Below, piece after piece: positions 54,487-63,974 of a stretch of DNA of 64,000 nt. The position numbers and the translations under genes were made by a program. The notes below the pieces were generated by a model. It did not search any database and was not told the origin of the DNA. It saw only the letters and a list, made by a program, of their open reading frames with translations. The stretch's first letter is position 1. Each line of letters opens with the position of its first letter. Source of the stretch: CALBTQ01 sp036725605 (GTDB lineage: Bacteria; Lernaellota; Lernaellaia; Lernaellales; Lernaellaceae); NCBI GenBank assembly GCA_036725605.1, contig DAIMDW010000001.1, positions 1 through 64,000 on the forward strand. The letters are read 5' to 3'.

Positions 54487-54506
54487 CCTGGCGGTTGTTC
54501 GTCGGA

Positions 54507-55325
54507 CTATTGGTCGCCGCAATCGGCTTGTGTGGCTTGCTTCACGTACTTCTGTTTTTCGTTGTGACTGATCTTGCCGTCTTTCGCGCACTGGTTCGCG
54601 GCGTGTTCCACGCAACTGACGTACTGTCCGTGGCTGCGGAATTCGTCGCAGGGGCAGGCGGCGTCGATGTCGCAGACGTTGCCGGGATCTTCCGGCTCGT
54701 CGCCCGAGGTGGTCGGTTCTTCAGGCGTATCGCCACCGGTCGGCTCGGTCGGATCGGGCGTGGTCGGGCCGGTGCCCGGATCGTCGCCACCCGTGCTGGG
54801 AGTGTCCGGCGTCGGATCGTCCGGCGTGGTCGGGGGCGTCGCCGGCGGCGTGTTCGGAGTTCCGCTGCTCGAAGGACCGCACAGACCGCCCAGCGGATCG
54901 GTGCCTTTGTCCGCCGTCTTCGGATGCTTGTCGTCCAGCGAATAAACGTACGCCACATTGCCCAGGTCGGTCGTGCTGCAGATGACGTATTCCAACGCCA
55001 TCGGACCGGCCGACGACTTGAGCGTGGTCGTGTTTTCCGCCGGGAAAATCTGGTAGCGGCCGACGATCGAGTTATGGCCGTTGCGCGAGTACATCTTGTC
55101 GAGTTGCTCCAGCGTCGGCACCACTTCGTTTTCGCTGTAAAAAGCGATCGTCAACGTCTGCAGATCGCGGACCGTGTTGAGCGCGTCGGTGATCTTGGCC
55201 TTATCCCGCGTGCCGCCGAAACGGGGCAGGGCGATCGCGGCCAGGATGCCGATGACGGCCACCACGATTATCAATTCGACCAAGGAAAAGCCGTTTTCAT
55301 TTTTATGATTGATACGGAACTTCAT
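54507..55325 (-). CDS. Pseudopilin (GspG/PilA-like) with Pro/Thr linker and Cys-rich C-terminal domain
   Basis: 272 residues from the ATG at 55325, with AAGGAG upstream. The prepilin peptidase site is NENG-FSLVELIIVVAVIGI, with Glu at +5 and the usual hydrophobic helix. A GspG-like globular part (~45-150) is followed by a ~75-residue Pro/Thr/Gly/Asp linker and a Cys-rich end, CPCDEFRSHGQYVSCVEHAANQC, like the 'HGQYVS' domain found at the C-terminus of many exported proteins. No pilus or type II secretion genes are nearby, so it would depend on machinery encoded elsewhere. A sigma-54-type promoter lies upstream. Confidence 0.88.
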   Translation of the reverse strand: MKFRINHKNENGFSLVELIIVVAVIGILAAIALPRFGGTRDKAKITDALNTVRDLQTLTIAFYSENEVVPTLEQLDKMYSRNGHNSIVGRYQIFPAENTTTLKSSAGPMALEYVICSTTDLGNVAYVYSLDDKHPKTADKGTDPLGGLCGPSSSGTPNTPPATPPTTPDDPTPDTPSTGGDDPGTGPTTPDPTEPTGGDTPEEPTTSGDEPEDPGNVCDIDAACPCDEFRSHGQYVSCVEHAANQCAKDGKISHNEKQKYVKQATQADCGDQ

Positions 55326-55675
55326 CCACCCACTCCTTTGATTCGTTTCCGTACGAAAGCACGAGCAGTAGTACGCAGGGACTATGCCAAATTGATACAA
55401 ATTGAAAATGCTCAGTGATAATCAATGGTTACAAATATAACAAAAAGAAATGAATAGAATGGCTATATTACGCATCGTAAATGTTGTAACGGAATTACCG
55501 AATAATATAAAAGCCGCCAGAAGAGGATACGAGAATTATATGTTTTGCATTGGCGAGATGAATTTGTGTGAATCATCCAATTATATTACCACTTGTCCGA
55601 TCGCTCCCGTTTCTGCTTGACCGTTATTAAACCCGCGTGCTACTAGGGGCAACCAATTATCGCGGAGGCGAGCGG
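55326..55675. other. Divergent AT-rich intergenic region
   Basis: 350 bp between the pilin gene and the propeller-like gene, holding the sigma-54 candidate and otherwise AT-rich sequence. I see no further gene, repeat or clear promoter for the plus-strand gene. Confidence 0.4.
55374..55389 (-). promoter_or_regulatory. Candidate sigma-54 promoter of the pseudopilin gene
   Basis: Minus strand TGGCATAGTCCCTGCG matches the TGGCAC-N5-TTGC pattern, with the critical GG and GC exactly 12 bases apart (first G to G). The predicted start is about 37 bases upstream of the ATG at 55325. Sigma-54 control of pilin genes is common. Confidence 0.5.
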
Positions 55676-57202
55676 ATGCGCTTTTCGATCATTACCGTGC
55701 CGGCGGCGTTGCTGATTATCCTGACCTTAGCGGTTCCCCTGTGGGCGCAGGAGGTGGATTGGGTGGCGCGCTTCGACGGCGGCGGCACGATCAACGACAT
55801 CGCGCTGGCTATGGCCGCCGACGCGTCCGGCAACGTCTACGTCGCCGGATACTCCTATGGCCCCACCGGCGATGACGACGTGCGCCTGGTGAAATTCTCC
55901 GCCGCCGGCGAGTTCCTCTGGACGCAGTACTACAGCGGCGGCGTCGGCTGGGACGATGCGCGCGACCTGCACGTCGCCGCCGACGGCACGGTCACCATCG
56001 TCGGTTTCACGACCACCGAAAAAGACCGGGCCGCGCTGCTCGCCCAGTATGCGCCCGACGGCACGCAAAACTGGTTGACCACCTGGGATGGCGGCGGCAT
56101 TGACGACGGCAAGGCCATTGCGGTGGACGATGCCGGCTACATCTATGTGGCGATCGAATCCGACGGGCCGGACCTCTCCGACGATATCGTCACCATGCGC
56201 CTGACCCCCGCGGGCGAGATCGATTGGGTGCAGCGCTATGCGGGCGCGGGCGGTTGGAACGACGTGGCCGCGGACATCGCCGTAACGGGAGCCGGTGTGG
56301 CCACGGTCACCGGCACCGCGCGCGACGCGTCCTTCGATCTGATCGCGCTGCAGTACGAATCCAACGGCACGTTGCGCTGGAGCGACAAATACGATCCGCT
56401 CGGCTATTCTTATGAAATCGGGGTCCAAGTGGCGTTGGACGACGCGGGCCGCGCCTATATCGTCGGCAGTGAACTGACCGCCGAGGGCACCAACGACATC
56501 TGCGTGTTGTGTTACGAAGCCGACGGCACGCGTGCCTGGGTGCGCACCTTCGACGGCGACCCGGACACCTACGACGACGGCGTCTCGCTCGCGCTCGGCG
56601 ACGATCTGGTCGTCGTAACCGGATGCTCGGAAGTCAGCACCAACGATCGCGACGTGCGCACGATCGCTTTCGACATGAGCGGCAACCAACTGTGGACCGA
56701 CCGCTTCGCCGGGCCGATGATTCGCGGCGACGATTGCGGTGAGGTCGCCTTGATCCACGATGACGGCTTGATCACCGTGGTCGCCACCTCCGACAGTCTG
56801 CTGACCGAAGAGGATTTCCTCACCCTGCGCTATACCGCCGACGGAGATCTGGTGTGGAGCGCGCGCTACAATGGGCCGGGCAATCGCACGGACGAAGCGA
56901 CCGGTGGCGTTGTTCTGCCCAACGGCGCGGTGTTGGTCGGCGGCGTTTCACCCGACGTCACGGTCGATTTCGCCGTCGTCAAGTATGCCGGCAACGGCGG
57001 CGACGACGATACCGTCGACGACGACACCATTGACGACGACACCGTCGACGACGACACGGTTGATGACGATACCGACGACGATGACGCAACGCCTGACGAC
57101 GATGATACACCCGATGACGATACTGCTGACGATGATGATTCGGCGTCGGATGACGACGACGATAATGATGATGATGATGATGATGATGGCTGCGGGTGCT
57201 GA
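55676..57202 (+). CDS. Secreted beta-propeller-like protein with Asp-rich tail ending GCGC
   Basis: 508 residues from the ATG at 55676 (GGAGG eight bases upstream). A signal peptide ends PLWA-Q. Repeated units of about 45-50 residues, with patterns such as 'DASGNVYVAG' / 'LVKFSAAGEFLWTQYY', resemble SBBP or WD-like beta-propeller blades, roughly nine units. A long tail from about residue 440 is made of DDDT and DDD runs ending DDDDDDDGCGC. The tail is of the same kind as in the 21286 protein, so both probably share an anchoring route. Ligand unknown. Confidence 0.85.
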   Translation: MRFSIITVPAALLIILTLAVPLWAQEVDWVARFDGGGTINDIALAMAADASGNVYVAGYSYGPTGDDDVRLVKFSAAGEFLWTQYYSGGVGWDDARDLHVAADGTVTIVGFTTTEKDRAALLAQYAPDGTQNWLTTWDGGGIDDGKAIAVDDAGYIYVAIESDGPDLSDDIVTMRLTPAGEIDWVQRYAGAGGWNDVAADIAVTGAGVATVTGTARDASFDLIALQYESNGTLRWSDKYDPLGYSYEIGVQVALDDAGRAYIVGSELTAEGTNDICVLCYEADGTRAWVRTFDGDPDTYDDGVSLALGDDLVVVTGCSEVSTNDRDVRTIAFDMSGNQLWTDRFAGPMIRGDDCGEVALIHDDGLITVVATSDSLLTEEDFLTLRYTADGDLVWSARYNGPGNRTDEATGGVVLPNGAVLVGGVSPDVTVDFAVVKYAGNGGDDDTVDDDTIDDDTVDDDTVDDDTDDDDATPDDDDTPDDDTADDDDSASDDDDDNDDDDDDDGCGC

Positions 57203-57251
57203 GAAAATTTCTGCACAACGCGCCTAGACACAGCCATTCGCAGAAGGGCGG

Positions 57252-59417
57252 TTACGCTCGGCGGCGATTGAACAAATAAGCCGCCAGGTACAAAGCCACC
57301 GCCAACAACGCCAGCATGCGAATGCCCGTAACGAACGATAATCCTTCCAACAAGCCGCCGAAAATTGCGCCCAGCAAATTCGAGCCCAAGGCATCGGCCG
57401 CACTGTCGGCGCGGGCGAAGTTGGTGGCGAAAATGATGCCCGCGAACATCAGCGGAATGGTCAGCAACACGCCGGACGTCACGCCGCGCGCCAATTGGTT
57501 GCCGAACAGCAGCGTATCCAAAGGCACCGCATACACCGCCAGCAGGGAAACGAACAAGGCCACATAATAGGGCGTCAGACTGCGGATGCGCACTTTAATC
57601 ACCCAGGCGTTCGCCGCGAGAATCATCACGTGAACGCCGGCGATGACGAAGGTGTTGACCACCCAGGTCGTCCCGAACAGCAACATCAGCTTGCTGATCA
57701 GGTGCACCTCGAACAGCAAAAACGCCGCTCCGAGGAAGAAAAACTCGCCGTCCATCCGCCGCCGGTCGCGCCAGGCCAGCAAACCGCCGAGCACCGTGAG
57801 CAACAACAGGGAAAAGGTGACGAGCAGATGGAGTGTCGGTATTTTCCGCGCGCGCAGCCAGAGGTAAGGCCAATCGTCCGAAGTCGGCTCCAGATCGCTG
57901 CGGAAATCGTTTTTCCGCGCGGCGACGTACCGGCGAAGTTGTTCGTCGTTCTGTAGCGCCCCCACCAGGGTCGCCAAATCGCCGGCGACAAACACCACGC
58001 CGCCGGTGCCTTGATAAAATGGATTGAAGCACAAAAACGACAGCGGCCAATCGTCGAAGGCTGTGTGCATGCTCTGCGCGATGCGCTGCCCGATCCAGGG
58101 CCGGGTGAATCCGAAAGCCATCACCACCAGCCCACCCGGTTTGAGCAGCCGGCGGGCTTCGGCGAAGCTCTCTTTCGTATACACGTAGTTGTCCAGGCTG
58201 ACGTTGGAGAAATTCGACGAGAGCGTGTGCGAATCCAGCAGGCCGTAGATGATCAAATCGTAACGCCCGGTTGTCTTTTTGAAAAAGGCCCGGGCATCGT
58301 CGATCACCGCCGTAACGCGCGGCGAGTCGTAGGGTTTTTCCGGGTGTTGGTCGCGTCCGAACTGGTAAATTCCCGGATCGATCTCCACCGCGGTGATGTG
58401 TGCATCGGTGTTGCGCAAGGCCCCGGCGACGTCATTGCCCGTGCCGGCGCCGACGATCAATATCTCCCGGGGATTGGCGACGAAACGGTATGGAATATCG
58501 TAATAATTATAGCGCAGCATGACCGGGTCCTGCGGAAACATCGCCCGGTGCTTTTCGACATAATCCGGCGAGAGGTCGAAAATGAACTGATAGAACGTGT
58601 TGTTGACGTTGATCACCGAAAACGTCAGCGGATCGGCGGTGCTTTGCGAAGCCAATTGATATTGCCGGTACACGAGCTTTTGGTACGGGCTCCAACGAAC
58701 CTGGGCGGGCGAATGAGCCGTGGCTTGTTGATCGCCCGCCTGCAACCTGACGGTATTCGGCGCATCGGGGCGCGCGACGATTACGCACAAAAGAACGGCG
58801 GTCAGCAGGGTGAAAAGCAATTGCCGGCGCTCGGATAAAACGGCCGGCGTGAGCAAGAGCACACCGACCAGCAACCACCAATGCGGGGCCAACGATAAAA
58901 ACGACAGCAAGGTGAACAGCAAAATGCCCAGCAGGCTGCCCACCACGTTGATCGTGTAAGCGCGAATGCGTTGCGGCACCGCATCGAACATCGTCCCCAG
59001 GGCCTGCCCGATGGGAATGAACAACGCGACGATTATCCCAAAAATCAGCAACAGCAGACCCAGACCGAGCATTACCCGGGTCAGCTCGAACGAGCTCTTC
59101 ATCCAACCCCAGAAAAAGAAATCGTCGAACGACAGCAGCGTTGTCAGGTGCGAGAAAGGCAATTTTTCCGGCGGGACAAAGGGCATACGCAACGACAGAA
59201 CCAGCAACCACAGAACGATCAGGCTGATCCACATGCTCTTGTAACGGCGCGCGGTGGCATAGCCGATGCCCAATCCCAGGAAACAGGCGATTAAGGCCAT
59301 GTTCTTGAAGTAGGCGAATACGCGAATTTCCGTGGAAATCCAGCGAATGATCAGCAATTCCAGAAACAGCGAGCCCAGACTCAACAAAAACAGGTTGCGT
59401 TCAACCGTTTTATTCAT
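57252..59417 (-). CDS. Polytopic membrane protein with spermidine-synthase-like methyltransferase-fold domain
   Basis: 721 residues. About seven hydrophobic helices in the first ~230 residues and a second set at ~545-720 flank a soluble spermidine-synthase-like domain with ILIVGAGTGNDVAGAL and AVEIDPGIYQFG. In the catalytic loop YGLLDSHT replaces the usual VDSTDP of SpeE, so the general-base Asp is missing and true aminopropyl transfer is doubtful. The family is common in uncultured bacteria; its substrate is not known. It is convergent with the propeller-like gene. Confidence 0.85.
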   Translation of the reverse strand: MNKTVERNLFLLSLGSLFLELLIIRWISTEIRVFAYFKNMALIACFLGLGIGYATARRYKSMWISLIVLWLLVLSLRMPFVPPEKLPFSHLTTLLSFDDFFFWGWMKSSFELTRVMLGLGLLLLIFGIIVALFIPIGQALGTMFDAVPQRIRAYTINVVGSLLGILLFTLLSFLSLAPHWWLLVGVLLLTPAVLSERRQLLFTLLTAVLLCVIVARPDAPNTVRLQAGDQQATAHSPAQVRWSPYQKLVYRQYQLASQSTADPLTFSVINVNNTFYQFIFDLSPDYVEKHRAMFPQDPVMLRYNYYDIPYRFVANPREILIVGAGTGNDVAGALRNTDAHITAVEIDPGIYQFGRDQHPEKPYDSPRVTAVIDDARAFFKKTTGRYDLIIYGLLDSHTLSSNFSNVSLDNYVYTKESFAEARRLLKPGGLVVMAFGFTRPWIGQRIAQSMHTAFDDWPLSFLCFNPFYQGTGGVVFVAGDLATLVGALQNDEQLRRYVAARKNDFRSDLEPTSDDWPYLWLRARKIPTLHLLVTFSLLLLTVLGGLLAWRDRRRMDGEFFFLGAAFLLFEVHLISKLMLLFGTTWVVNTFVIAGVHVMILAANAWVIKVRIRSLTPYYVALFVSLLAVYAVPLDTLLFGNQLARGVTSGVLLTIPLMFAGIIFATNFARADSAADALGSNLLGAIFGGLLEGLSFVTGIRMLALLAVALYLAAYLFNRRRA

Positions 59418-59477
59418 GTGACCTCTTAATAAACTCGTTCCGCCCGAAAGAAGGTTTCTCTTTGTGAATTGAGTCGG

Positions 59478-59506
59478 ATAGTATTGGTTTATCGCGCGTC
59501 ATGCAA
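59478..59506 (-). promoter_or_regulatory. Candidate promoter of the membrane spermidine-synthase-like gene
   Basis: Minus strand TTGCAT (59506-59501) and TACTAT (59483-59478) are 17 bases apart, about 60 bases upstream of the ATG at 59417. Confidence 0.45.
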
Positions 59507-59569
59507 ACGTTTCATGACCGTGACGGAAAATGACGACAACGACAACGATGACCGCGACTGCCGAAACAT

Positions 59570-62098
59570 TTACTTCAACACGGTCGCGATTTCGTCGGCG
59601 GGCAGGGGTTGGCTGAAATAATAGCCCTGGTATTCGTCGCAGCCGCGCGATTTCAGAAACAGGAACTGATCCTTGTTTTCCACGCCCTCGGCCGCCACGC
59701 GAATGTTCAGATTATGCGCCATCTGAATGATCAACTCGACGATGCGCGCGTCTTCCTCGTTCGGGATATTGCGGATGAACGAACGATTGATTTTCACCAG
59801 CGAGATGGGCAACCGGCGTAGTGTGTCGATGGCCGAATAGCCGGTATTGAGATTATCCAACGAAATGCGTACTCCCAACTTGTGCAGGCGGTTGATTTTC
59901 GCTTCGCCCGCCTCCGGATCTTTCATGATCGTGGCTTCGGCGATTTTCAGTTCCAACGCATTCGCCGGCAGAGCGAACTCCTGCAGGCTTAGGCGAATCG
60001 ATTCCTCCAGGTCGGGGTCCTCGAATTGACGGCTGCTCAGGTTGACCGACACCATTGGCGTCGTCCAGCCGTCGCGCCGGAACGCGTCGAGTTGACGACA
60101 CGCCGTCTTCACGATCCAGTGCCCCAGCGGCAAAATCAGCCCCATTTCTTCGGCCAGATTGATGGCCTGCGTCGGCGGATGCGGTCCGTGCTCGGGGTGA
60201 TTCCAGCGCAGCAGCGCCTCCAGGCAAGTGACGCGCCCGGTTTTCATCTCCACGCGCGGTTGGTAATGCAGCGCGAACTCCGACCGCTCCAACGCCTGGT
60301 GAATGTCCGTCCCCATCTGCACGCGGGCCATGGCTTTGTTGTAGAGCTGTTGCGAAAAGAGCTGATAATTGTTCTTGCCCTTTTGCTTGGCGTCATACAT
60401 GGCCATGTCGGCGTACTTGACCAGCGATTGAATGTCCGTGCTGTCGTTGGGCGAGAAGGCGATGCCGATGCTGGTCGTGACGTAAAGCTTCTCTCCCTCG
60501 ATCTCGAACGGCGGCGCCAGGATTTTCAAAATATCCTTGGCGATGCGGATGACGCTGTCGGTCTCGAACACGTTGGTCAACAGCACGGTGAATTCGTCGC
60601 CGCCCAGTCGCGAGATCGTATCCGAGGCGCGGATCGTCGAACGCAGACGGTCGGCCACCTGGCGCAGCATTTCGTCGCCGGCCTTGTGGCCCAGCGAATC
60701 GTTGACGATTTTGAAGTTGTCCAGATCCAAAAACAGAACGGCGAACATGCCGCCGCGTCGTTCCAGTTGTTTGGCGGCTTGCTGCAAGTGCTCCTCGAAC
60801 AGCTTGCGGTTGGGCAATCCGGTCAGGATGTCGTAATAGGCCAGACTTTTGAGCTCGTTTTCGTTTTCCCGGATTTTCTGTTCGCTGCGATGCCGCATGA
60901 TGGCGGCGGCGTACAAATTGGCCAGGCGCTTGATCGCCTCCCGATCGCGTTCCGCATACGCGCGCGAGGGATTGGCCAGCGCGATTTGTCCGACCAAGGT
61001 GCCGCGGGCGATGGCCGGAATGGAAAATGGACTATTCAGCTCGAATTGTTCGTTTTCCGGCGTCGCCGGTCGCGGTTGTTGCCCGCGGAAAAACAGCGGC
61101 TGGTAGGTGCTCAGCGTATCGATCCAGATGGCGGGAAAATCGCCGTGGCGCGCCAGGCGCGGGGCCGTCTCCTTGCTTGCCTCGTCCGCTTCTCTGACCG
61201 TATAGGTGTGAAAGGAATTTTGCCCGGTCTCCGGATCGATCATTGTGACGATGCCGTCCCGGCTGTCGGTCAGCTCACGGGCGCTGGTCAGGACGATCCG
61301 GGCGATGGCCTCGATGTCGGTTTCCACCGCGATCAACGCCTTGGACAGATCGGCCAACGATTTGTTGACCGACAATTCCCAGGTCAGATCGTTTTCCGCC
61401 CGCTTGCGTTCGGTGATCTCCTCCTCCAATTCCTGGGCGTGCATCTGCAATTGCCTGACCATCGGATTGCCGATGCGCAGGATCAACGAAGTGCCGATTG
61501 CCGCCAGCAACAAAGTGACCAAAAAGGCGATGAACGCCGCGTAGAGGAACGGTTCGCGGATTTCGGTCATGTCGATTTTCGCCACGAGTCCCAGTTTCAT
61601 GCCTTTGACCGGCTCATAGGCCGCCAATACCTTCTTCCCGCGATAGTCCGGCCCAATAATGATGCCCGATTCGCCCTGCAACGCCCGGCGCATCGGCGCG
61701 GCCAGCGTGGAGTCGAGGGGCACCGGTTGGGGAGTGTTCACGTTTTCATGACGATGGCGCAGGAGAAAAACGATCTGATCGCCTTGGATGGTCGCCATGG
61801 TGAATTCGCCCGTTTCGCCGAATCCGTGAAAGCGACTGTGCGAAAGACGCACCTGGGCGACCGTGGAATCGAACGGCGCTCCGTGTTCCTGTGAATTGTA
61901 GGTCAGGTGTTGGAAGTGTTTTTCGTGTTCGATGATCGTCTCGATCAGTCGCGCGCGGCTCTGGACCGTCTCCAGCAACCGCTCTCGTTGTTGGTCCATG
62001 GCGGCTTGGTAAAGAAAGTACATGGTCGTCGCCGTCGCGATAATCACGACCGCGGTGAGGGTAAGAATCAAGTAACCGATGCGGGACCTGTCCTTCAT
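59570..62098 (-). CDS. Membrane GGDEF-EAL protein with intact GGDEF and degenerate EAL domain
   Basis: 842 residues. Helices at ~8-29 and ~185-208 enclose a periplasmic Cache-like sensor. A short coiled coil, GAF (~245-400), GGDEF (~420-585) and EAL (~595-842) follow. GGDEF has SRLGGDEF and an RASD I-site five residues before it, so diguanylate cyclase activity with feedback is expected. The EAL domain keeps EALLR, the SVNLS Asn, the KIN Lys, AAEGVE and YQG. The metal-ligand Glu of ELxE is Lys (LELKIAE), and the second Asp of DDFG is Asn (LDNLNTG). Phosphodiesterase activity is therefore unlikely, though cyclic di-GMP binding may remain. Confidence 0.92.
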   Translation of the reverse strand: MKDRSRIGYLILTLTAVVIIATATTMYFLYQAAMDQQRERLLETVQSRARLIETIIEHEKHFQHLTYNSQEHGAPFDSTVAQVRLSHSRFHGFGETGEFTMATIQGDQIVFLLRHRHENVNTPQPVPLDSTLAAPMRRALQGESGIIIGPDYRGKKVLAAYEPVKGMKLGLVAKIDMTEIREPFLYAAFIAFLVTLLLAAIGTSLILRIGNPMVRQLQMHAQELEEEITERKRAENDLTWELSVNKSLADLSKALIAVETDIEAIARIVLTSARELTDSRDGIVTMIDPETGQNSFHTYTVREADEASKETAPRLARHGDFPAIWIDTLSTYQPLFFRGQQPRPATPENEQFELNSPFSIPAIARGTLVGQIALANPSRAYAERDREAIKRLANLYAAAIMRHRSEQKIRENENELKSLAYYDILTGLPNRKLFEEHLQQAAKQLERRGGMFAVLFLDLDNFKIVNDSLGHKAGDEMLRQVADRLRSTIRASDTISRLGGDEFTVLLTNVFETDSVIRIAKDILKILAPPFEIEGEKLYVTTSIGIAFSPNDSTDIQSLVKYADMAMYDAKQKGKNNYQLFSQQLYNKAMARVQMGTDIHQALERSEFALHYQPRVEMKTGRVTCLEALLRWNHPEHGPHPPTQAINLAEEMGLILPLGHWIVKTACRQLDAFRRDGWTTPMVSVNLSSRQFEDPDLEESIRLSLQEFALPANALELKIAEATIMKDPEAGEAKINRLHKLGVRISLDNLNTGYSAIDTLRRLPISLVKINRSFIRNIPNEEDARIVELIIQMAHNLNIRVAAEGVENKDQFLFLKSRGCDEYQGYYFSQPLPADEIATVLK

Positions 62099-62351
62099 TT
62101 ACACCCGATTCACAGCATTGGATTGCGCAAGTACCATTTTTTTAGGCGAAAATTTTCAAATCATGTTTTTCACGAGTATCGCCCGCTGCTTCGCCTTGGC
62201 CGGTCGACGACTTTTTTTCATTTTAATGTCTCATTGCTTAAAATGCAAAATCCTTGTTAAGAATATAAACTAGTCGGCAGTGCCGGGAAATCTTGCGACA
62301 AGGTATGCTACAATACCGCGAAACGATTCAGAGATAAGGGAAGGGCGCGAC

Positions 62352-63974
62352 ATGAAAACGATCGTCTGGCTGTTGGTCGCTTTGTTCGCACTAGGGTTGC
62401 TGGTTTCCTGCGGCGGCGACGATGACGATAACGACAACGACGATGCCGTCGACACCGATGACGATACGCTCGACGACGACGATACGAACGTCGACGACGA
62501 CATGACCGACGACGACACCGCCGACGACGATACCGGCGATGACGACACAATCGACGACGATACGCTCGACGACGATACGACCGACGACGACACCGCCGAC
62601 GACGATGTCGTGGCCGACGATTATCTGGCGCCCTGGCCGCAACAGAATATCGAGCCGCAAACCTACGACGAGACGGTCGCCCCCGGTCCGTTGCGGCAAA
62701 AGGCCGTCGAGTACGATCAGTGGCACCTCGACAATCATCAGCCCTATCACGGCGGCACCGTCGGCACGCGGTACACCGACGCCGCGCGCGCGACGGTCCT
62801 GCATTACTTCGACTGGAACGATAGCTGCGAATGGACCGGCCTCTACCTGGGCAGCCAGGCGATGCGCTATCACGTCACCGGCGACGCGCAGGCGAAAATC
62901 AACGCGATTCGCGTGGTCGAATACCTCTCGGGCAACCTGCACGTGACGTCCACGGACGGTTTCATTTCGCGCTACTGGGCCGAACAGGATTCGCTGATCT
63001 ACGACGGCGACGAATGGTGCGACGGCGAGGAACGCTGCCACCGCATCGAGGATGGCGAATACGCCGGCAACTGGTGGTGGGGCGAAACCAGCCGCGACAT
63101 GTACAACGGTTGGTTCTTCGGCATGTCCCTGGCCTACGACCTGGTCGACGATGAGGACATGCGCGACATTATCCGCGCCGACGTCCTGCATGTGCTGACG
63201 GTACTGAAGAGTCAGAACTGGTACATCCTCAACGAGATCGGCGTGCCCACCGATTCCGCGCCCAACGTCATGGCCCCGTTCCGCTTCGCCTGGCTGACGA
63301 TCGGCTACCACATCACCGGCGACGCGGCGGTCAAAGCGGAACTGCAAAAATGGCTGAAAAACTCCAACCGCACGACGCTGCGCCTGTCGAGCATCTCGTT
63401 CATGAACCGCTACACGCAGTACTTCGGCAGTTGTCTGGCGCATGAATACTGGTACAACCTGCTGCGCCTGGGCCGCGCCTACTTCAGCGAGGACGATGTG
63501 GCGTTCATCATCAGCCTGTTCGAAACGCAGACGCACACCTACACGCGCCTGTCGCACAATCCCTGGTTCAACGGCGTGTACATGGGGCAGGGCAGCTACG
63601 AGCCGGCCAAGGACGATCCGTACCAGGAACAGCTCGAAGAGGACCTGATCACTTTCCGCGACGCGCCCAACGATCGCTATTATCTGCCTGAGCGCGATCC
63701 GAGCACCTACACCCTCGATCCGGTTTCGGTGTTCCTGCACGACCTGATGGAGCAGTTCCCGTTCCTGCAGGAGATCATGGGCAACGTCGACTACCAGGCG
63801 CTCGAAGCCTTCCCGGTCGACCAGCAATGCACCACCGATTTTCTCTTTCAGCGCAATCCGTTCGAGATCGTGGAATGCGGCAGCGACGATCCGACCGTGG
63901 TCAACCCGGGCGTCGATTACCTGCTGCCGTATTGGCTGGCCTCCTATCACAAATTCGTGACCAAGGATATGTAG
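62352..63974 (+). CDS. Asp-rich lipoprotein with helical (alpha/alpha)6-like domain
   Basis: 540 residues from the ATG at 62352 (AAGGG upstream). The lipobox VSC gives Cys20, followed by about 75 residues of DDDT/DDD repeats. The rest (~95-540) is rich in aromatic residues and helix, with WNDSCEWTGLYLGSQAMRYHVTGD, RYWAEQDS and WWWGETSRDMYNGWFFG. These recall six-hairpin (alpha/alpha)6-barrel glycan-active proteins, but I cannot name a family. Conserved-looking Trp, Asp and Glu could form a sugar site. The window ends 26 bases after the stop. Confidence 0.8.
   Translation: MKTIVWLLVALFALGLLVSCGGDDDDNDNDDAVDTDDDTLDDDDTNVDDDMTDDDTADDDTGDDDTIDDDTLDDDTTDDDTADDDVVADDYLAPWPQQNIEPQTYDETVAPGPLRQKAVEYDQWHLDNHQPYHGGTVGTRYTDAARATVLHYFDWNDSCEWTGLYLGSQAMRYHVTGDAQAKINAIRVVEYLSGNLHVTSTDGFISRYWAEQDSLIYDGDEWCDGEERCHRIEDGEYAGNWWWGETSRDMYNGWFFGMSLAYDLVDDEDMRDIIRADVLHVLTVLKSQNWYILNEIGVPTDSAPNVMAPFRFAWLTIGYHITGDAAVKAELQKWLKNSNRTTLRLSSISFMNRYTQYFGSCLAHEYWYNLLRLGRAYFSEDDVAFIISLFETQTHTYTRLSHNPWFNGVYMGQGSYEPAKDDPYQEQLEEDLITFRDAPNDRYYLPERDPSTYTLDPVSVFLHDLMEQFPFLQEIMGNVDYQALEAFPVDQQCTTDFLFQRNPFEIVECGSDDPTVVNPGVDYLLPYWLASYHKFVTKDM

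Noticed and set aside
60026..61894. 622-residue plus-strand frame opposite the GGDEF-EAL gene
   Set aside because: The true frame shows GAF, GGDEF and EAL motifs; this one is a codon-bias shadow.
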